Shown: positions 9,766 through 18,430, counted from the stretch's first letter. The stretch is DNA of 64,000 bases from Evansella sp. LMS18 (GCF_024362785.1 NZ_CP093301.1:248001-312000), one strand, 5' to 3'. Notes: generated by a model from the letters alone, not told the origin. Numbers and translations: made by a program.

Positions 9766-9890
9766 TTGTTTTCACCCTGGTAATTTTTTTGCTTTTCGCC
9801 CTTAATATCCTACCATAAAAAAAGACAAACGTGAAATTATAGAAGGGGAAAGAAAAAAATGATTTGAAGATTCTTACTGTTTCCCAAGAG

Positions 9891-9919
9891 GTATAATCTC
9901 ACATAACTGGTCCATAATA
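9891..9919 (+). promoter_or_regulatory. Sigma-F/sigma-G type forespore promoter
   Basis: GTATA (9891-9895), a 17-bp spacer and CATAATA (9913-9919) fit the sigma-G consensus and, with GG at 9909-9910 just before the -10, also the relaxed sigma-F form. It drives the RNA that begins near 9926. Confidence 0.72.
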
Positions 9920-9925
9920 AAGGTA

Positions 9926-10097
9926 GCAACAATATTTGTTGCTGACAACCGCGGAGAAGACTTACGTTTCCCCATAAGTTCTTCCTCCGGTTTCTCCTCT
10001 CCCATAGCCTTGGCAGTATTGAACGAGGGAACCCTTCGTACCCTTTTTCAGCTGCTATAAGGCAGCCCGCAGACATGAGTGCTGCGGGATTTTTTTA
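9926..10097 (+). ncRNA. csfG: CsfG-like sporulation small RNA (overlaps the ylbH-leader motif region)
   Basis: A roughly 172-nt independent transcript is predicted in the ylbG-rsmD gap, opposite in direction to both. It starts at a forespore promoter, opens with a perfect 8-bp hairpin (9925-9932/9936-9943) and ends in a textbook terminator (CCCGCAG 10066-10072 / CTGCGGG 10082-10088, then seven T). In B. subtilis the same gap holds CsfG, a forespore RNA conserved in endospore formers, and Rfam lists a ylbH leader motif there (both from memory). Position, strand and promoter class all agree. The target is unknown to me. Confidence 0.75.
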
Positions 10098-10100
10098 TGA

Positions 10101-10435
10101 AATGAATCAACATCATAAGTTCAAGATTTTCATCATAAGAACATTATCTTAAATTGTTACTTTGTTGCTCGATTTACGCTTCAGACGGACGCGTTCTGCG
10201 GGCACGGATTCATCTAATTTATGACGGCTGAACGCCGTCATAAATGGATTTTCAGCTTCTCATGCTTTTCCCGCCAGAACGAGTATCTTCATCACCGCAA
10301 ATGCATGAGTTGTTTCGACGTATATTCTACGGAGCTTGGCTGGGAGAGGAAGAGACAGTGCCGTCTTACGCTGCAATCGAAAAGTCATGTTTGTTTTTTC
10401 ATGCAAAGTCTATATATGAAAGCCATTCAAACAGA
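10101..10435 (+). repeat. Dispersed repeat element, copy R1
   Basis: About 335 bp, from AATGAATCAA to CATTCAAACAG, related to three other copies here (R2-R4). Diagnostic segments are CAGACGGACGCGTTCTGCGG, a strong dyad around GACGGCTGAACGCCGTC (11-bp perfect stem in this copy), GCTGCAATCGAAA and ATGCAAAGTCTATA. No transposase is present. It lies between the CsfG terminator and the ylbG terminator. Confidence 0.88.
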
Positions 10436-10437
10436 AA

Positions 10438-10466
10438 AAAGCTTTCAACAGAGTTGAAAGCTTAAA
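10438..10466 (-). terminator. Terminator of ylbF-ylbG
   Basis: AAGCTTTCAAC (10440-10450) pairs with GTTGAAAGCTT (10454-10464). The stem overlaps the ylbG stop codon and is followed on the minus strand by T-rich sequence. Confidence 0.85.
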
Positions 10467-10737
10467 TTCCCATTTTGTAATCAAATTCTTTTTCTTTTTC
10501 AGGCACAGAGTTCTGGTACTCTGTTTTTATCCATGGTCTCATAGACATGGAAACTTCTTTTACGAAATGAAGGGAACGGAGTTTTTCCATCGTTTGTTCT
10601 GCCCGATCTTCATCGCAATACATTACTACATATTTCATCTTTTTTGAGACATAATGTATATTTCCATATTTTCTGAGCTGTTTGACTTGTTTCAAAGACT
10701 GTATCCAAACAGCTAAGCCAACCCGGTTTCCAACCAT
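10462..10737 (-). CDS. ylbG: YlbG, DUF2129 family protein
   Basis: A 91-residue cytosolic protein of the YlbG/UPF0298 family, whose function is unknown. The core VWIQSLKQVKQLRKYGNIHYVSKKMKYVVMY is typical. The start at 10737 (MVGNRVGLAVW) is preceded by AAAGGGGA; the frame extends 15 codons further but without a ribosome site. It follows ylbF, the conserved pair. Confidence 0.9.
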   Translation of the reverse strand: MVGNRVGLAVWIQSLKQVKQLRKYGNIHYVSKKMKYVVMYCDEDRAEQTMEKLRSLHFVKEVSMSMRPWIKTEYQNSVPEKEKEFDYKMGI

Positions 10738-10814
10738 TGGTACGTCCCCTTTAATTTTCTTAATATTCAATAATACTAGCATAATTTAGAAGTTTTGACA
10801 AACTCACGCCAGTA

Positions 10815-11255
10815 TTAGCCGCAACCGCAGCTGCCTCCGCTGCCGCATCCGCCTCCGCAGCCTCCCTGATCAAAGAAAGGATTACCAGTTGGTACTTTAA
10901 TGTTTGGAGAGACAGCATCTGCAATAATCATACTAACCTCTCCCAGCAGCTGCTCCAGTTCCTTCTCCGCCTTTTTAAAATCAGCGATATATGGATGGGT
11001 GTCCAGCTGTCTTTTTGCTTCCCGGACGTCCTTAGTAACAGTTCTGAAATCAGGATGGTATTTTCCGAACCTCTGGACTTCATCGTATTTTTCCTTCAGT
11101 TGAAGAAAATTTCCGATCATCTCCTGAGCCTCTTTATCCTGCTCAAGCTGGTGCTTTGCTTTCATATATATATGGAATACTTCAGAAGAAGTAATTATCT
11201 CGCCAAAGGAATAGGTTTCCTCAAGTATATCAGCATTTGTCATTGATGTGATCAC
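10815..11255 (-). CDS. ylbF: YlbF/RicF, RNase Y specificity factor subunit
   Basis: A 146-residue helical protein. In B. subtilis RicF acts with RicA (YmcA) and RicT (YaaT) in a complex that steers RNase Y cleavage and is needed for competence, biofilm formation and sporulation; the complex carries [4Fe-4S] clusters. A cysteine/glycine-rich tail with five Cys in the last 17 residues (GGCGGGCGSGGSCGCG) is consistent with cluster binding. The GTG at 11255 is preferred (GGAGG 7 nt upstream) over the ATG at 11243. Confidence 0.9.
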   Translation of the reverse strand: MITSMTNADILEETYSFGEIITSSEVFHIYMKAKHQLEQDKEAQEMIGNFLQLKEKYDEVQRFGKYHPDFRTVTKDVREAKRQLDTHPYIADFKKAEKELEQLLGEVSMIIADAVSPNIKVPTGNPFFDQGGCGGGCGSGGSCGCG

Positions 11256-11319
11256 ACCATCACCTCCACAAATGCATTATAACATGAATTTACAGTAATC
11301 ACTAATTACTCCGGATGTT

Positions 11320-12840
11320 TTACACGGATTCTTCACTACCTGGATGAGCAATAGCTATCCGATGTATATTTGACAGAGAAAGATTCCTTCCGCTGTATGT
11401 TTCAATACCGGCTTCTTCTGTCTGATACTTCAATGTTTTCACTTCCTCGACAATCTGGGAACCGTCGCTTAATTCAATGATGACCGGGAGCTTTAACGCC
11501 TGGCTTTGGCGGATCATCCTCGCTTTCATATTCTCCCGGTAACTTGTGAGTTTAAAAGAGGCTTCCGGAATCCGTCTTGCTCCATTCCATTCGTCAAGCA
11601 GGACCTCTTCATAGTTGCCTGCTGAAAATGGCTTTTCCAGCTCTTTTCTCGCTTCAGCCTCTTCCATTCTGTCGCAGGTAAGGGAAATGCCATCCTGTTT
11701 CAAAGATTCCTCCCATACTGCTGCTTTATCAGCGGCAATAAACATACCTTCCTCAGCTTGAACAACGAACTCCTTTCCCACATTAATGACTGCTTTTTTT
11801 ATGAGCCCATTCCTCATAGAGGAGGAACTTATTTTAAAATAAACAAAGGAACCTTTGTTTATTACTGGTGCGTTCTTTTCACACAGTCTCTCCAGTTCGT
11901 GTACCACAGCCATGTCATAAGAATAATTCCTGATGATTTCATTCCAGAATGGCGAAGGGTCCGCAAACACACTCTCACCTTCCTTAATACTGTCCTCTGT
12001 AAACTTTATATGCAGCATCTGGCCAGGGCTTACCAAACGGCTGAAGGTGAGAAGTATGAATAAAAAAGATGGTTCCGTATTTAAAGGGTAGAGCCATTCA
12101 TTGCCAGGAAGGGAGATACCCTTTAAAGATCTGTCGAAATAATCCGGGAGCCTGTCCAGCGTTGCCTCAGGCTTATTGGATGTAAAAAATGGAAGCCCTG
12201 TCAACTCTTCATATGGACCAAAAAGGGAGATGGGTGCTTCGCTCCCATATAGCAAATGCTTTACATCCACCTCTCTTTTTGCTGCCTTCCTTCGAAGGTA
12301 AATCCCTGCGAAGTGTTCAGCAACACTATCAGCCCCAAACCGTAAATATTGAATCAGCTTACCGGGGTCCCTGCCTATTTTTTTCACATCTTCTGAAAAA
12401 ACACTGTCAAATTCATTGAAAACCAGTTCATCCTCAACGGGGCTCCTTTTATTTACAGGTCCGATATGATGGCTGACATAAAGCAGGAAATGAAACAAAA
12501 AGGAATTAATATCGAAGTAGACAGAACTTCCGGAAGGTTCTTCCCCACTGAAAAATTGGTTGTAAATATAGTGATCCAGTTCCCTTGGTATACAATAATA
12601 CTCCGCTTCCCCTGTTTTCAGCAGAAAAACACATTCTGATTTCATAAGCCGGCAAAGTGCCTGATGATATCTGTACGGTCCGTGTAAAGCAGTTCCGGTT
12701 TTATCAACAGTCTTTCTTTCTAATTCCGGCAGGGTGGTCAGCCACCTTAATATTTTCTTTTCACTCTCAGGCATGTTCCCCCATTTTTCTCCAGCTTCAT
12801 AAACCCTCTCTTTATCATTACTCAGCTCAGTAAAGAACAT
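11320..12840 (-). CDS. Helicase-associated protein, partner of the XPB-type helicase
   Basis: A 506-residue protein with an N-terminal winged-helix-like region (KILRWLTTLPELERKTV) and a C-terminal module (ALKLPVIIELSDGSQIVEEVKTL to LSLSNIHRIAIAHPG) that looks like a WYL/SH3-type barrel; the closest family I can name is the helicase XPB/Ssl2 N-terminal or Helicase_C_3 group, by context. The start at 12840 (MFFTEL) has GAGGAG 8 nt upstream. It overlaps the end of the helicase gene by 19 bp, so the proteins are probably made together as a complex. Confidence 0.7.
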   Translation of the reverse strand: MFFTELSNDKERVYEAGEKWGNMPESEKKILRWLTTLPELERKTVDKTGTALHGPYRYHQALCRLMKSECVFLLKTGEAEYYCIPRELDHYIYNQFFSGEEPSGSSVYFDINSFLFHFLLYVSHHIGPVNKRSPVEDELVFNEFDSVFSEDVKKIGRDPGKLIQYLRFGADSVAEHFAGIYLRRKAAKREVDVKHLLYGSEAPISLFGPYEELTGLPFFTSNKPEATLDRLPDYFDRSLKGISLPGNEWLYPLNTEPSFLFILLTFSRLVSPGQMLHIKFTEDSIKEGESVFADPSPFWNEIIRNYSYDMAVVHELERLCEKNAPVINKGSFVYFKISSSSMRNGLIKKAVINVGKEFVVQAEEGMFIAADKAAVWEESLKQDGISLTCDRMEEAEARKELEKPFSAGNYEEVLLDEWNGARRIPEASFKLTSYRENMKARMIRQSQALKLPVIIELSDGSQIVEEVKTLKYQTEEAGIETYSGRNLSLSNIHRIAIAHPGSEESV

Positions 12841-14483
12841 TGGCTCCACTCCTCTTTTTCGTAGATATATCCCTGTTCCGCCATAAAGAGCTGCCGATGA
12901 CCAGCCACTTCTTCTTCCTGTGTGGAAGGGGTAACCAGGGAATAGAAAACTACAGGCTCCCGGTCTTTCTTAGGACGAAGGAGCCGTCCAATTCGCTGGG
13001 CTTCTTCCTGCCTGGACCCATAAGTTCCTGACACCTGTATGGCCATCTGTGCATCTGGAAGGTCTACAGCCAGGTTTGCCACACGGCTGAGCACAAGTGC
13101 CTTCACTTCCCCTTGCCTGAACTGTGTATACAGCTTATCCCTCTCGGCCTGCTTCATCTGCCCTGTTAACAAGGGGAGATGAAACTGCTCTGAAATTCGC
13201 TTCAGCTGATCGATATACTGCCCGATAATAAGAAGCTGACTATTTTTGTGTTTCTTTATAAGCTGTTCAAGTACAGCCAATTTCCGTTCATTTTCGCTGG
13301 CATAACGGAACCGCTCCCGTTTCTTCAGTTGCAGGTAGTTCTCCCATTGCTTTTCTGAAAAAGGAACTTTAATTTCCCTGCAGACAGGCTGTGCAATCCA
13401 GCCGTTATTTTCCAGTTCCTTCATGCTGACTTCATATTTTTTCGGTCCTACAAGGCTGTAAATATCCCTTTCCTTTCCGTCTTCTCTCACAAAAGTTGCA
13501 GTTAATCCCGCCCTCCTTTTCCCCTGAAGATTTGAAACGATACGAAACAAAGGAGCAGGCAGTAAATGTACTTCATCGTAAATGACCAGGCCCCAGTTCC
13601 TTTCATAAAAAAGCTGGAAGTGGGGGAATTTCCCGTTCTGTGGATTTCGGTAAGTCAGCATCTGATATGTAGTAATAGTAACTGGCCTGACTTCTTTTCT
13701 TTCACTTGTATAAATTCCAATTTCCCTTTCAGTTAATGTGGTCTTTTCAAGAAGTTCTCTCTTCCACTGCCGTAGTGCCGTTTCATTCGGCACTATAATT
13801 AACGTGGCTTCTTTCACTTTTTCCATAATACCAATGCCAGTTATCGTCTTACCCGAGCCGCATGGAAGGATGATAAACCCGTTCCCCCCGTTATTTCTCA
13901 GAAAAGCATTTGCTGCTTCCACCTGATATGGACGCAATTTAACCTCGTACTGAAATTTAAACTTCAGCCTCTCTCCTTTATCTATTCCAAGAAAATCTGC
14001 TACAGGGTAGTCTTCTTCCATAAGGATTCTTTTCAATTCTCCTCTTTCATCCGGTGAAACAGCCAAAGCTTCGCCTGACTCACAGGGAAAAACTTCATCC
14101 TTCCTTTCCGGAAAAAGTTCTGCGAGAAGCTCAGGCTTAGTGGATACAAGGCATGGCCCCCTCTTTGAAAGTTCGTTCAAACTCAGCACACCTGCCCTCT
14201 CTCCCCACTGGCTGAGCAGTTCCCTTATCTTCCCAGGAATCTTTCCTGGCGAAAAAGCTGCCAGAAAGTTTGTTATTTCATCAATTGTTATCCCAAGTTC
14301 TAAAGCGTACCAGACAGAAAATGAGGAGAGTTTATAAATATGAAGCCCTTCGGGGGTTTTAACCAATTGTGAAAACTGACTAAGAAATGGCTGAACAATC
14401 TTGCTTTCAGGATGGCTGGGCCTTAGAAAAATTATGCCGTTATCCTGTATGGTTAATGGCTTTCCGTATTTTGTATGATGCAT
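12822..14483 (-). CDS. XPB/Rad25-family DNA helicase (SF2)
   Basis: A 553-residue superfamily 2 helicase. After an N-terminal XPB-type damage-recognition-like region (1-170) come motif I LPCGSGKT (Walker A), motif II DEVH in IYDEVHLLP, motif III LTAT, and motif VI QRIGRLLR. XPB homologues with an adjacent accessory gene are known in Actinobacteria and some Bacillaceae, where the role (repair, probably with a nuclease partner) is poorly defined. It is inserted between ylbF and ylbE, which are adjacent in my memory of B. subtilis. Confidence 0.88.
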   Translation of the reverse strand: MHHTKYGKPLTIQDNGIIFLRPSHPESKIVQPFLSQFSQLVKTPEGLHIYKLSSFSVWYALELGITIDEITNFLAAFSPGKIPGKIRELLSQWGERAGVLSLNELSKRGPCLVSTKPELLAELFPERKDEVFPCESGEALAVSPDERGELKRILMEEDYPVADFLGIDKGERLKFKFQYEVKLRPYQVEAANAFLRNNGGNGFIILPCGSGKTITGIGIMEKVKEATLIIVPNETALRQWKRELLEKTTLTEREIGIYTSERKEVRPVTITTYQMLTYRNPQNGKFPHFQLFYERNWGLVIYDEVHLLPAPLFRIVSNLQGKRRAGLTATFVREDGKERDIYSLVGPKKYEVSMKELENNGWIAQPVCREIKVPFSEKQWENYLQLKKRERFRYASENERKLAVLEQLIKKHKNSQLLIIGQYIDQLKRISEQFHLPLLTGQMKQAERDKLYTQFRQGEVKALVLSRVANLAVDLPDAQMAIQVSGTYGSRQEEAQRIGRLLRPKKDREPVVFYSLVTPSTQEEEVAGHRQLFMAEQGYIYEKEEWSQCSLLS

Positions 14484-14639
14484 AGGAATCCCCTCCTTAC
14501 CTGTTAATTTCTCATTTCTGAAGGAAGGATATTCATTTATTTGCAGACTCTGTTATTTTTCATGGTGCTTAGGTGACTGGGCGGGCTGCTGGTGCCAGGT
14601 ACACTGGGTTCCTGAAACTCCTGGCTCGTTTTAGGTGTT

Positions 14640-14935
14640 CCTGTTTCCTCACATTTTCGCCCGTATACTCACTCGTTCATCCTGGCACCTTGGTTCCAGG
14701 AACACCGGTTCCAGGAACCTCGGGGACACGTTCAACTGCTCCCTTTTCCTTACGCTTCCGTACGTATACTCACTCGTTCATCCTGGCACCTTGGTTCCAG
14801 GAACACCGGTTCCAGGAACCTCGGGGACACGTTCAACTGCTCCCTTTTCCTTACGCTTCCGCACGTATACTCACTCGTTCATCCTGGTACCTTGGTTCCA
14901 GGAACCCACCTTCCAGGAACCTTGGGGACACGATG
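14640..14935. repeat. 101-bp tandem repeat, 2.7 copies
   Basis: CGTATACTCACTCGTTCATC recurs at 14662, 14763 and 14864, exactly 101 bp apart; the first two full units are nearly identical. Each contains paired palindromes built from GGTTCCAGGAACC-like words. The array lies upstream of the helicase operon and beyond the ylbE terminator. The frames open through it on the plus strand are not genes. Confidence 0.93.
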
Positions 14936-14960
14936 ACCTCTCCCTCCCTTTCCAAGCACA

Positions 14961-14988
14961 AAAAAAGCAGGAGGAAAACCTCCTACTT
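14961..14988 (-). terminator. Terminator of ylbE
   Basis: AGGAGG (14969-14974) and CCTCCT (14979-14984) form the core stem; the minus strand continues into a T run. It overlaps the ylbE stop codon. Confidence 0.65.
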
Positions 14989-15222
14989 AGGTGCTGCAAA
15001 TCCCCGCATCATTTCAAGGAACATCATTGCCATATTCATATTATTATTCAGCCGGTCCATCCGCTGAGGGAATGTCTTACCGAAGAAGTATTTCGCTTCC
15101 TTCTCCATTACCGAAATTAACCCCGGGTCTCTGCCAAGCTTCCGGTACCAGTATGGCTTATATCTTAAATACTTGTGAAGCTCAGGCTTGCTGCGGATGT
15201 ACTGAAGAACATCGCTCCTCAT
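14983..15222 (-). CDS. ylbE: YlbE-like protein
   Basis: A 79-residue YlbE-family protein of unknown function. It is mostly basic and helical: an N-terminal YIRSKPELHKYLRYKPYWYRKLGRDPG block is characteristic, followed by a methionine-rich hydrophobic C-terminus (NMNMAMMFLEMMRG). It is cotranscribed with ylbD, 21 bp upstream. Confidence 0.88.
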   Translation of the reverse strand: MRSDVLQYIRSKPELHKYLRYKPYWYRKLGRDPGLISVMEKEAKYFFGKTFPQRMDRLNNNMNMAMMFLEMMRGFAAPK

Positions 15223-15243
15223 CAGCGCACCCCCTCCCCTAGG

Positions 15244-15687
15244 TTAATCGTCCGTGTATGAAAACGGCTGCCTTTGTTCCCCGCCTCCACTATCCTGGGA
15301 AGAGGGCCCGGGCCTGAATTGTTCCAGAAGCTCCTGAACAGATGCGAGAACCCCGCTGAATTGAGAGAGATGCCCCTGGAGATCATTGAGATTCATTTTT
15401 TTAAGCATTGACAATAAATCCTGGGCAGTCTTTTTTTCACCGCCAGTTTCTTCCTCTTCTGTATCTGCATCATCTCCAGCTTCATTGCTCTCTTGCTCTT
15501 CTTCCCGTTGTTCATCCTCATCTGTTTTGTAGGTCTCCCAGATATCGTCTTCTTCACCAAACAGTGCCCATTCCTCATACAGGTCCTGGAGGCTTTTTTC
15601 TCCAGCTTTCACATCTCTTAATACGTAAGGATGATTCTTGACGAACAGCTTAAATTTCTTAATGTCCGGATGGAGTGACTTGCCCAC
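15244..15687 (-). CDS. ylbD: YlbD, putative spore coat protein
   Basis: A 147-residue protein. The N-terminal motif HPDIKKFKLFVKNHPYVLRDV followed by LYEEWALFGEEDD is typical of YlbD, reported as a coat protein in Bacillus. The centre (about residues 60-100) is very acidic (EEQESNEAGDDADTEEEE). The start is GTG at 15687, preceded by AGAGGTGG; a TTG seven codons earlier is possible but its ribosome site is weaker. Confidence 0.83.
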   Translation of the reverse strand: MGKSLHPDIKKFKLFVKNHPYVLRDVKAGEKSLQDLYEEWALFGEEDDIWETYKTDEDEQREEEQESNEAGDDADTEEEETGGEKKTAQDLLSMLKKMNLNDLQGHLSQFSGVLASVQELLEQFRPGPSSQDSGGGEQRQPFSYTDD

Positions 15688-15765
15688 TTTATACCACCTC
15701 TTAGTCAAAAAACCAGTATATTCATACTACATCATACCGGTTCTCAGCATATAGGTGCGCCCAAA

Positions 15766-16977
15766 TTAACGGGGAACCAGGAAATTCTGGGTGTAAAAAT
15801 CCTGATATACGCCGACACCAAGATGTGTGAACTCCTCATTGAGGAGGTTTACCCGGTGGCCCTCACTATTCAGCCAGCCTTCAACAGCTGCAAGTCCATC
15901 TACATAACCAGCTGCAATATTTTCGGCTGCCGTCCAGAAATTTACTTCACCAGCTTCAAGCCTGTGCTGTAACTCACCATAATTAGGTGAAGTATGGGAG
16001 AAATATTCGTCCTCGAACATATCTTTACTGTGGAGATAAGCTACATAGGCTGTGTCGTCCTCCCATTCAAGCTCAGTCAGGCCATGCCGCTCCCGGATTT
16101 TATTTGTTGCATCAAAAATCTGCCTTGCCTGCCCCTCCTGAACTTGTGCCCACTCATCATCAGACAACTCGTCAGGCAAAGGCAGTTCCCCCCTGTAAAC
16201 AATAGAATATGGCCGGTGAAGCAGCAATGTTTCCTGATCCATATATCTGACTGCAGAAATAGTTCTTTCAAAATCATCAACATAAAGCTGCATCCAGACA
16301 CCATCCAGTTCTGCAAGCGGTCTCACTTCTAAATCCTCAGCAGAAAGCTCAAACTGGTATGAAGTAAATGCTCCACTCAATGATACTGTTTCATCGAATG
16401 TAAATTCCTCTTCAGCGATGTCTGCCGTATCCCCGACGTTCAGAAATTCTGTCTCAGCTTCTGGATCATTTGTAAAAACAGTGACTATCTTTCCTTCCTT
16501 TACACCTACCTGAAGATAAGGAGTGTCACTGTATATCCACCAGTCATAGCCATACTGTGACAGGTCTACTCTGTCTGGTTTACCGTACAATTCTATTACT
16601 TCGCTGCTGTCCTCTCCAACGAGGGTATGCAGCATAACAGGATCAGCGGAACTATCCTCATTTTCCGGTGATTCAACCTGTTCTGACTCCGTCTCCGTGT
16701 TATTTCGCTCTTCCCTTAGTTCTTCATTGTTCTCCTCAAGGACCAGCTCAGCATTATTAACGGGTTCTGGTTCTGCCTCTTCATTCCCGTTCTCTGTTTG
16801 TTCAGTTTCATATTCATTTTCGTCCTGAGCCTGTCCCGGCGTATTTTCATTTTCGTTATTTTCTATTAATACAATATCAAGCCTGTCAAGCTGTTCTTCT
16901 ATCGAGCCGTTGTTTATGTATACAAAGAAGGCGTAGACTGCTGTAATCATAACAAGTAAGTAAATAACTGCTCTCAT
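15766..16977 (-). CDS. ylbC: YlbC, membrane-anchored CAP-domain protein
   Basis: A 403-residue protein with an N-terminal signal anchor (residues 1-18), a long Asp/Glu/Asn-rich linker (about 35-110), a CAP-associated domain (about 115-255) and a C-terminal CAP/SCP domain (NKIRERHGLTELEWED, HSKDMFEDEYFSH, AENIAAGY, GHRVNLLN). It should act outside the membrane; the biochemical role of bacterial CAP proteins is unclear. The acidic linker is longer than I remember for B. subtilis YlbC. Confidence 0.88.
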   Translation of the reverse strand: MRAVIYLLVMITAVYAFFVYINNGSIEEQLDRLDIVLIENNENENTPGQAQDENEYETEQTENGNEEAEPEPVNNAELVLEENNEELREERNNTETESEQVESPENEDSSADPVMLHTLVGEDSSEVIELYGKPDRVDLSQYGYDWWIYSDTPYLQVGVKEGKIVTVFTNDPEAETEFLNVGDTADIAEEEFTFDETVSLSGAFTSYQFELSAEDLEVRPLAELDGVWMQLYVDDFERTISAVRYMDQETLLLHRPYSIVYRGELPLPDELSDDEWAQVQEGQARQIFDATNKIRERHGLTELEWEDDTAYVAYLHSKDMFEDEYFSHTSPNYGELQHRLEAGEVNFWTAAENIAAGYVDGLAAVEGWLNSEGHRVNLLNEEFTHLGVGVYQDFYTQNFLVPR

Positions 16978-17050
16978 ATGTTTCCCCTTCCGTTTCTTTC
17001 TTTATTATATTCGAGTATATGTTTATAAGTTCCTTCAGGCTTTTCCGTTA

Positions 17051-17300
17051 AATGAATCAATTGCATAATTCAAGATTTTCATCATTAATAAAAACATTAT
17101 CTTAAAATGGTACTTTGTTGTTCGATTTACGCTCCAGACGGACGCGTTTTGCGGGCACGGCTTCAACTTTTTGACGGCTGAACGCCGTCCAAAATGGATT
17201 TTCAGCTCGCGCTGTTCCCGCCGGAGTCGCCGTCTTACGCTGCAATCGAAAAGCAATGTCCGCTTTTTTTATGCAAAGTCTATATGTGAAGTTTATTCAA
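17051..17300 (+). repeat. Dispersed repeat element, copy R2 (internally shortened)
   Basis: A roughly 250-bp copy starting AATGAATCAATTGCATAATTC. It keeps the GACGGACGCG box, the GACGGCTGAACGCCGTC dyad and the GCTGCAATCGAAAAG end, but lacks about 85 bp in the middle relative to R1 and R4. It lies upstream of ylbC. Confidence 0.88.
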
Positions 17301-17315
17301 ATATATAAATAAACG

Positions 17316-17353
17316 AAACGGCCCGCTCTTCTCCTGAAAGAGGGGCCGTTTTT
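17316..17353. terminator. Terminator of ylbB
   Basis: AACGGCCCxCTCTT pairs with AAGAGxGGCCGTT (to 17350), followed by T on either strand. Confidence 0.82.
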
Positions 17354-17389
17354 GCATCCTCTGTTTTTTAAAGTGGATATTTCTTCTGG

Positions 17390-17818
17390 TTAATGGTGAT
17401 ACTTAGGCTCCTCCGATATCTCGGAGAGGGCATAACCAGCTTCGTCTTCGGTGGACGTATGCACAGCAAGATCACCTAAGGAACACATTCCTTCCAGCTT
17501 CCTATCCTTAACAACCGGAAGCCTTCGCACCTGCTCCTCCGCCATTAATTTCGCCGCTTCATCAACTGAAGTATCCGGACTGGCTGTAAGAATCTCTTCT
17601 GTCATTATTTCAGAGACCTGTGTTGAATTAGGTTTCTTTTCTGCTACAGCTCTCAGAACAATATCCCTGTCAGTCACCATCCCTACGACTTTATCGTCCT
17701 TACAAACAGGAATTGCACCTACACCATCATTTTTCATTTTAACTGCCGCTTCATATAAATTATCATCAGGTCCACAATAATTCACCTGTCTGGTCATAAC
17801 ATCCTCTAATTTTTTCAT
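17390..17818 (-). CDS. ylbB: YlbB, two-CBS-domain protein
   Basis: A 142-residue protein made of two CBS motifs (about residues 8-60 and 73-128), each with the typical end (VGMVTDRDIVLRA; EGMCSLGDLAVH). Such stand-alone CBS pairs bind adenine nucleotides and sense energy state in other systems; no partner domain is present. GAGGAGGG precedes the ATG. It is divergent from ylbA. Confidence 0.9.
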   Translation of the reverse strand: MKKLEDVMTRQVNYCGPDDNLYEAAVKMKNDGVGAIPVCKDDKVVGMVTDRDIVLRAVAEKKPNSTQVSEIMTEEILTASPDTSVDEAAKLMAEEQVRRLPVVKDRKLEGMCSLGDLAVHTSTEDEAGYALSEISEEPKYHH

Positions 17819-18003
17819 AAATGTCCCTCCTCGTCAAAAGGTTTTGAAAAAGAACTTTTGAAATTGTTTTATCATCATACCTTAGTGAACTGTACATTTA
17901 TAAATACCACGAAAATAACACACTAAACATATTTCGTTGCATCCCGGAGAATTTCGTAATATCATAAGAAAGAGACAAAATGCTTGAGCAGGAGGTATAA
18001 CAA

Positions 18004-18357
18004 ATGAAATTTGAAAACACAGGACTTGAGGGGCTTGTTATTGAATACCAGGCACTGGAAGATATAATGGAAAGTGCAGGATTCCATTCCGCCTATGATT
18101 ACGAGAGAATTACCTTCGATTATAAAATGGAAGTCCAGGATGAGGAAGTTTACTATCTTCGCGTACAGGGTTATGCAGTGGAAGGTGAAATCCCCGCTCT
18201 TCATTCTAAAGTAAAATTGTTGACTGTTCTCTTAGGAAAACATTATTACCCGCACGGAATAGAGTATGATGAAGTCTTCCCGAAAAATGTTGTGGACAGA
18301 AGCAACAAAAAGCTTAAAGCGATTACAGAAAAAGTGAAAGCTGAAGCTATCGCTTAA
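18004..18357 (+). CDS. ylbA: YlbA, YugN-like family protein
   Basis: A 117-residue protein of the YugN-like family, function unknown. Family features visible are the N-terminal FENTGLEG and the centre FDYKMEVQDEEVYYLRVQGYAVEGEIP followed by LGKHYYPHGIEYDE. An AGGAGG precedes the ATG, and a terminator follows. Confidence 0.85.
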   Translation: MKFENTGLEGLVIEYQALEDIMESAGFHSAYDYERITFDYKMEVQDEEVYYLRVQGYAVEGEIPALHSKVKLLTVLLGKHYYPHGIEYDEVFPKNVVDRSNKKLKAITEKVKAEAIA

Positions 18358-18378
18358 CGGTTGTACATAAGTCCGAAT

Positions 18379-18430
18379 GCTTTCGATTCAATCATTTTTA
18401 AGATAAAATGATAATCGGAAGCTTTTTTTC
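18379..18430 (+). terminator. Terminator of ylbA
   Basis: GCTTTCGATT pairs with AATCGGAAGC with an inner ATCATTTT/AAAATGAT stem, then seven T. Confidence 0.85.

Noticed and set aside
9837-10076. 79-codon minus-strand frame upstream of rsmD
   Set aside because: It is antisense to the CsfG-like RNA, has no ribosome site and its protein resembles nothing; the RNA explains the conservation.
14573-15120. Frames of 161 and 164 codons on the plus strand
   Set aside because: They translate the 101-bp tandem repeat and then run antisense into ylbE; no ribosome site.
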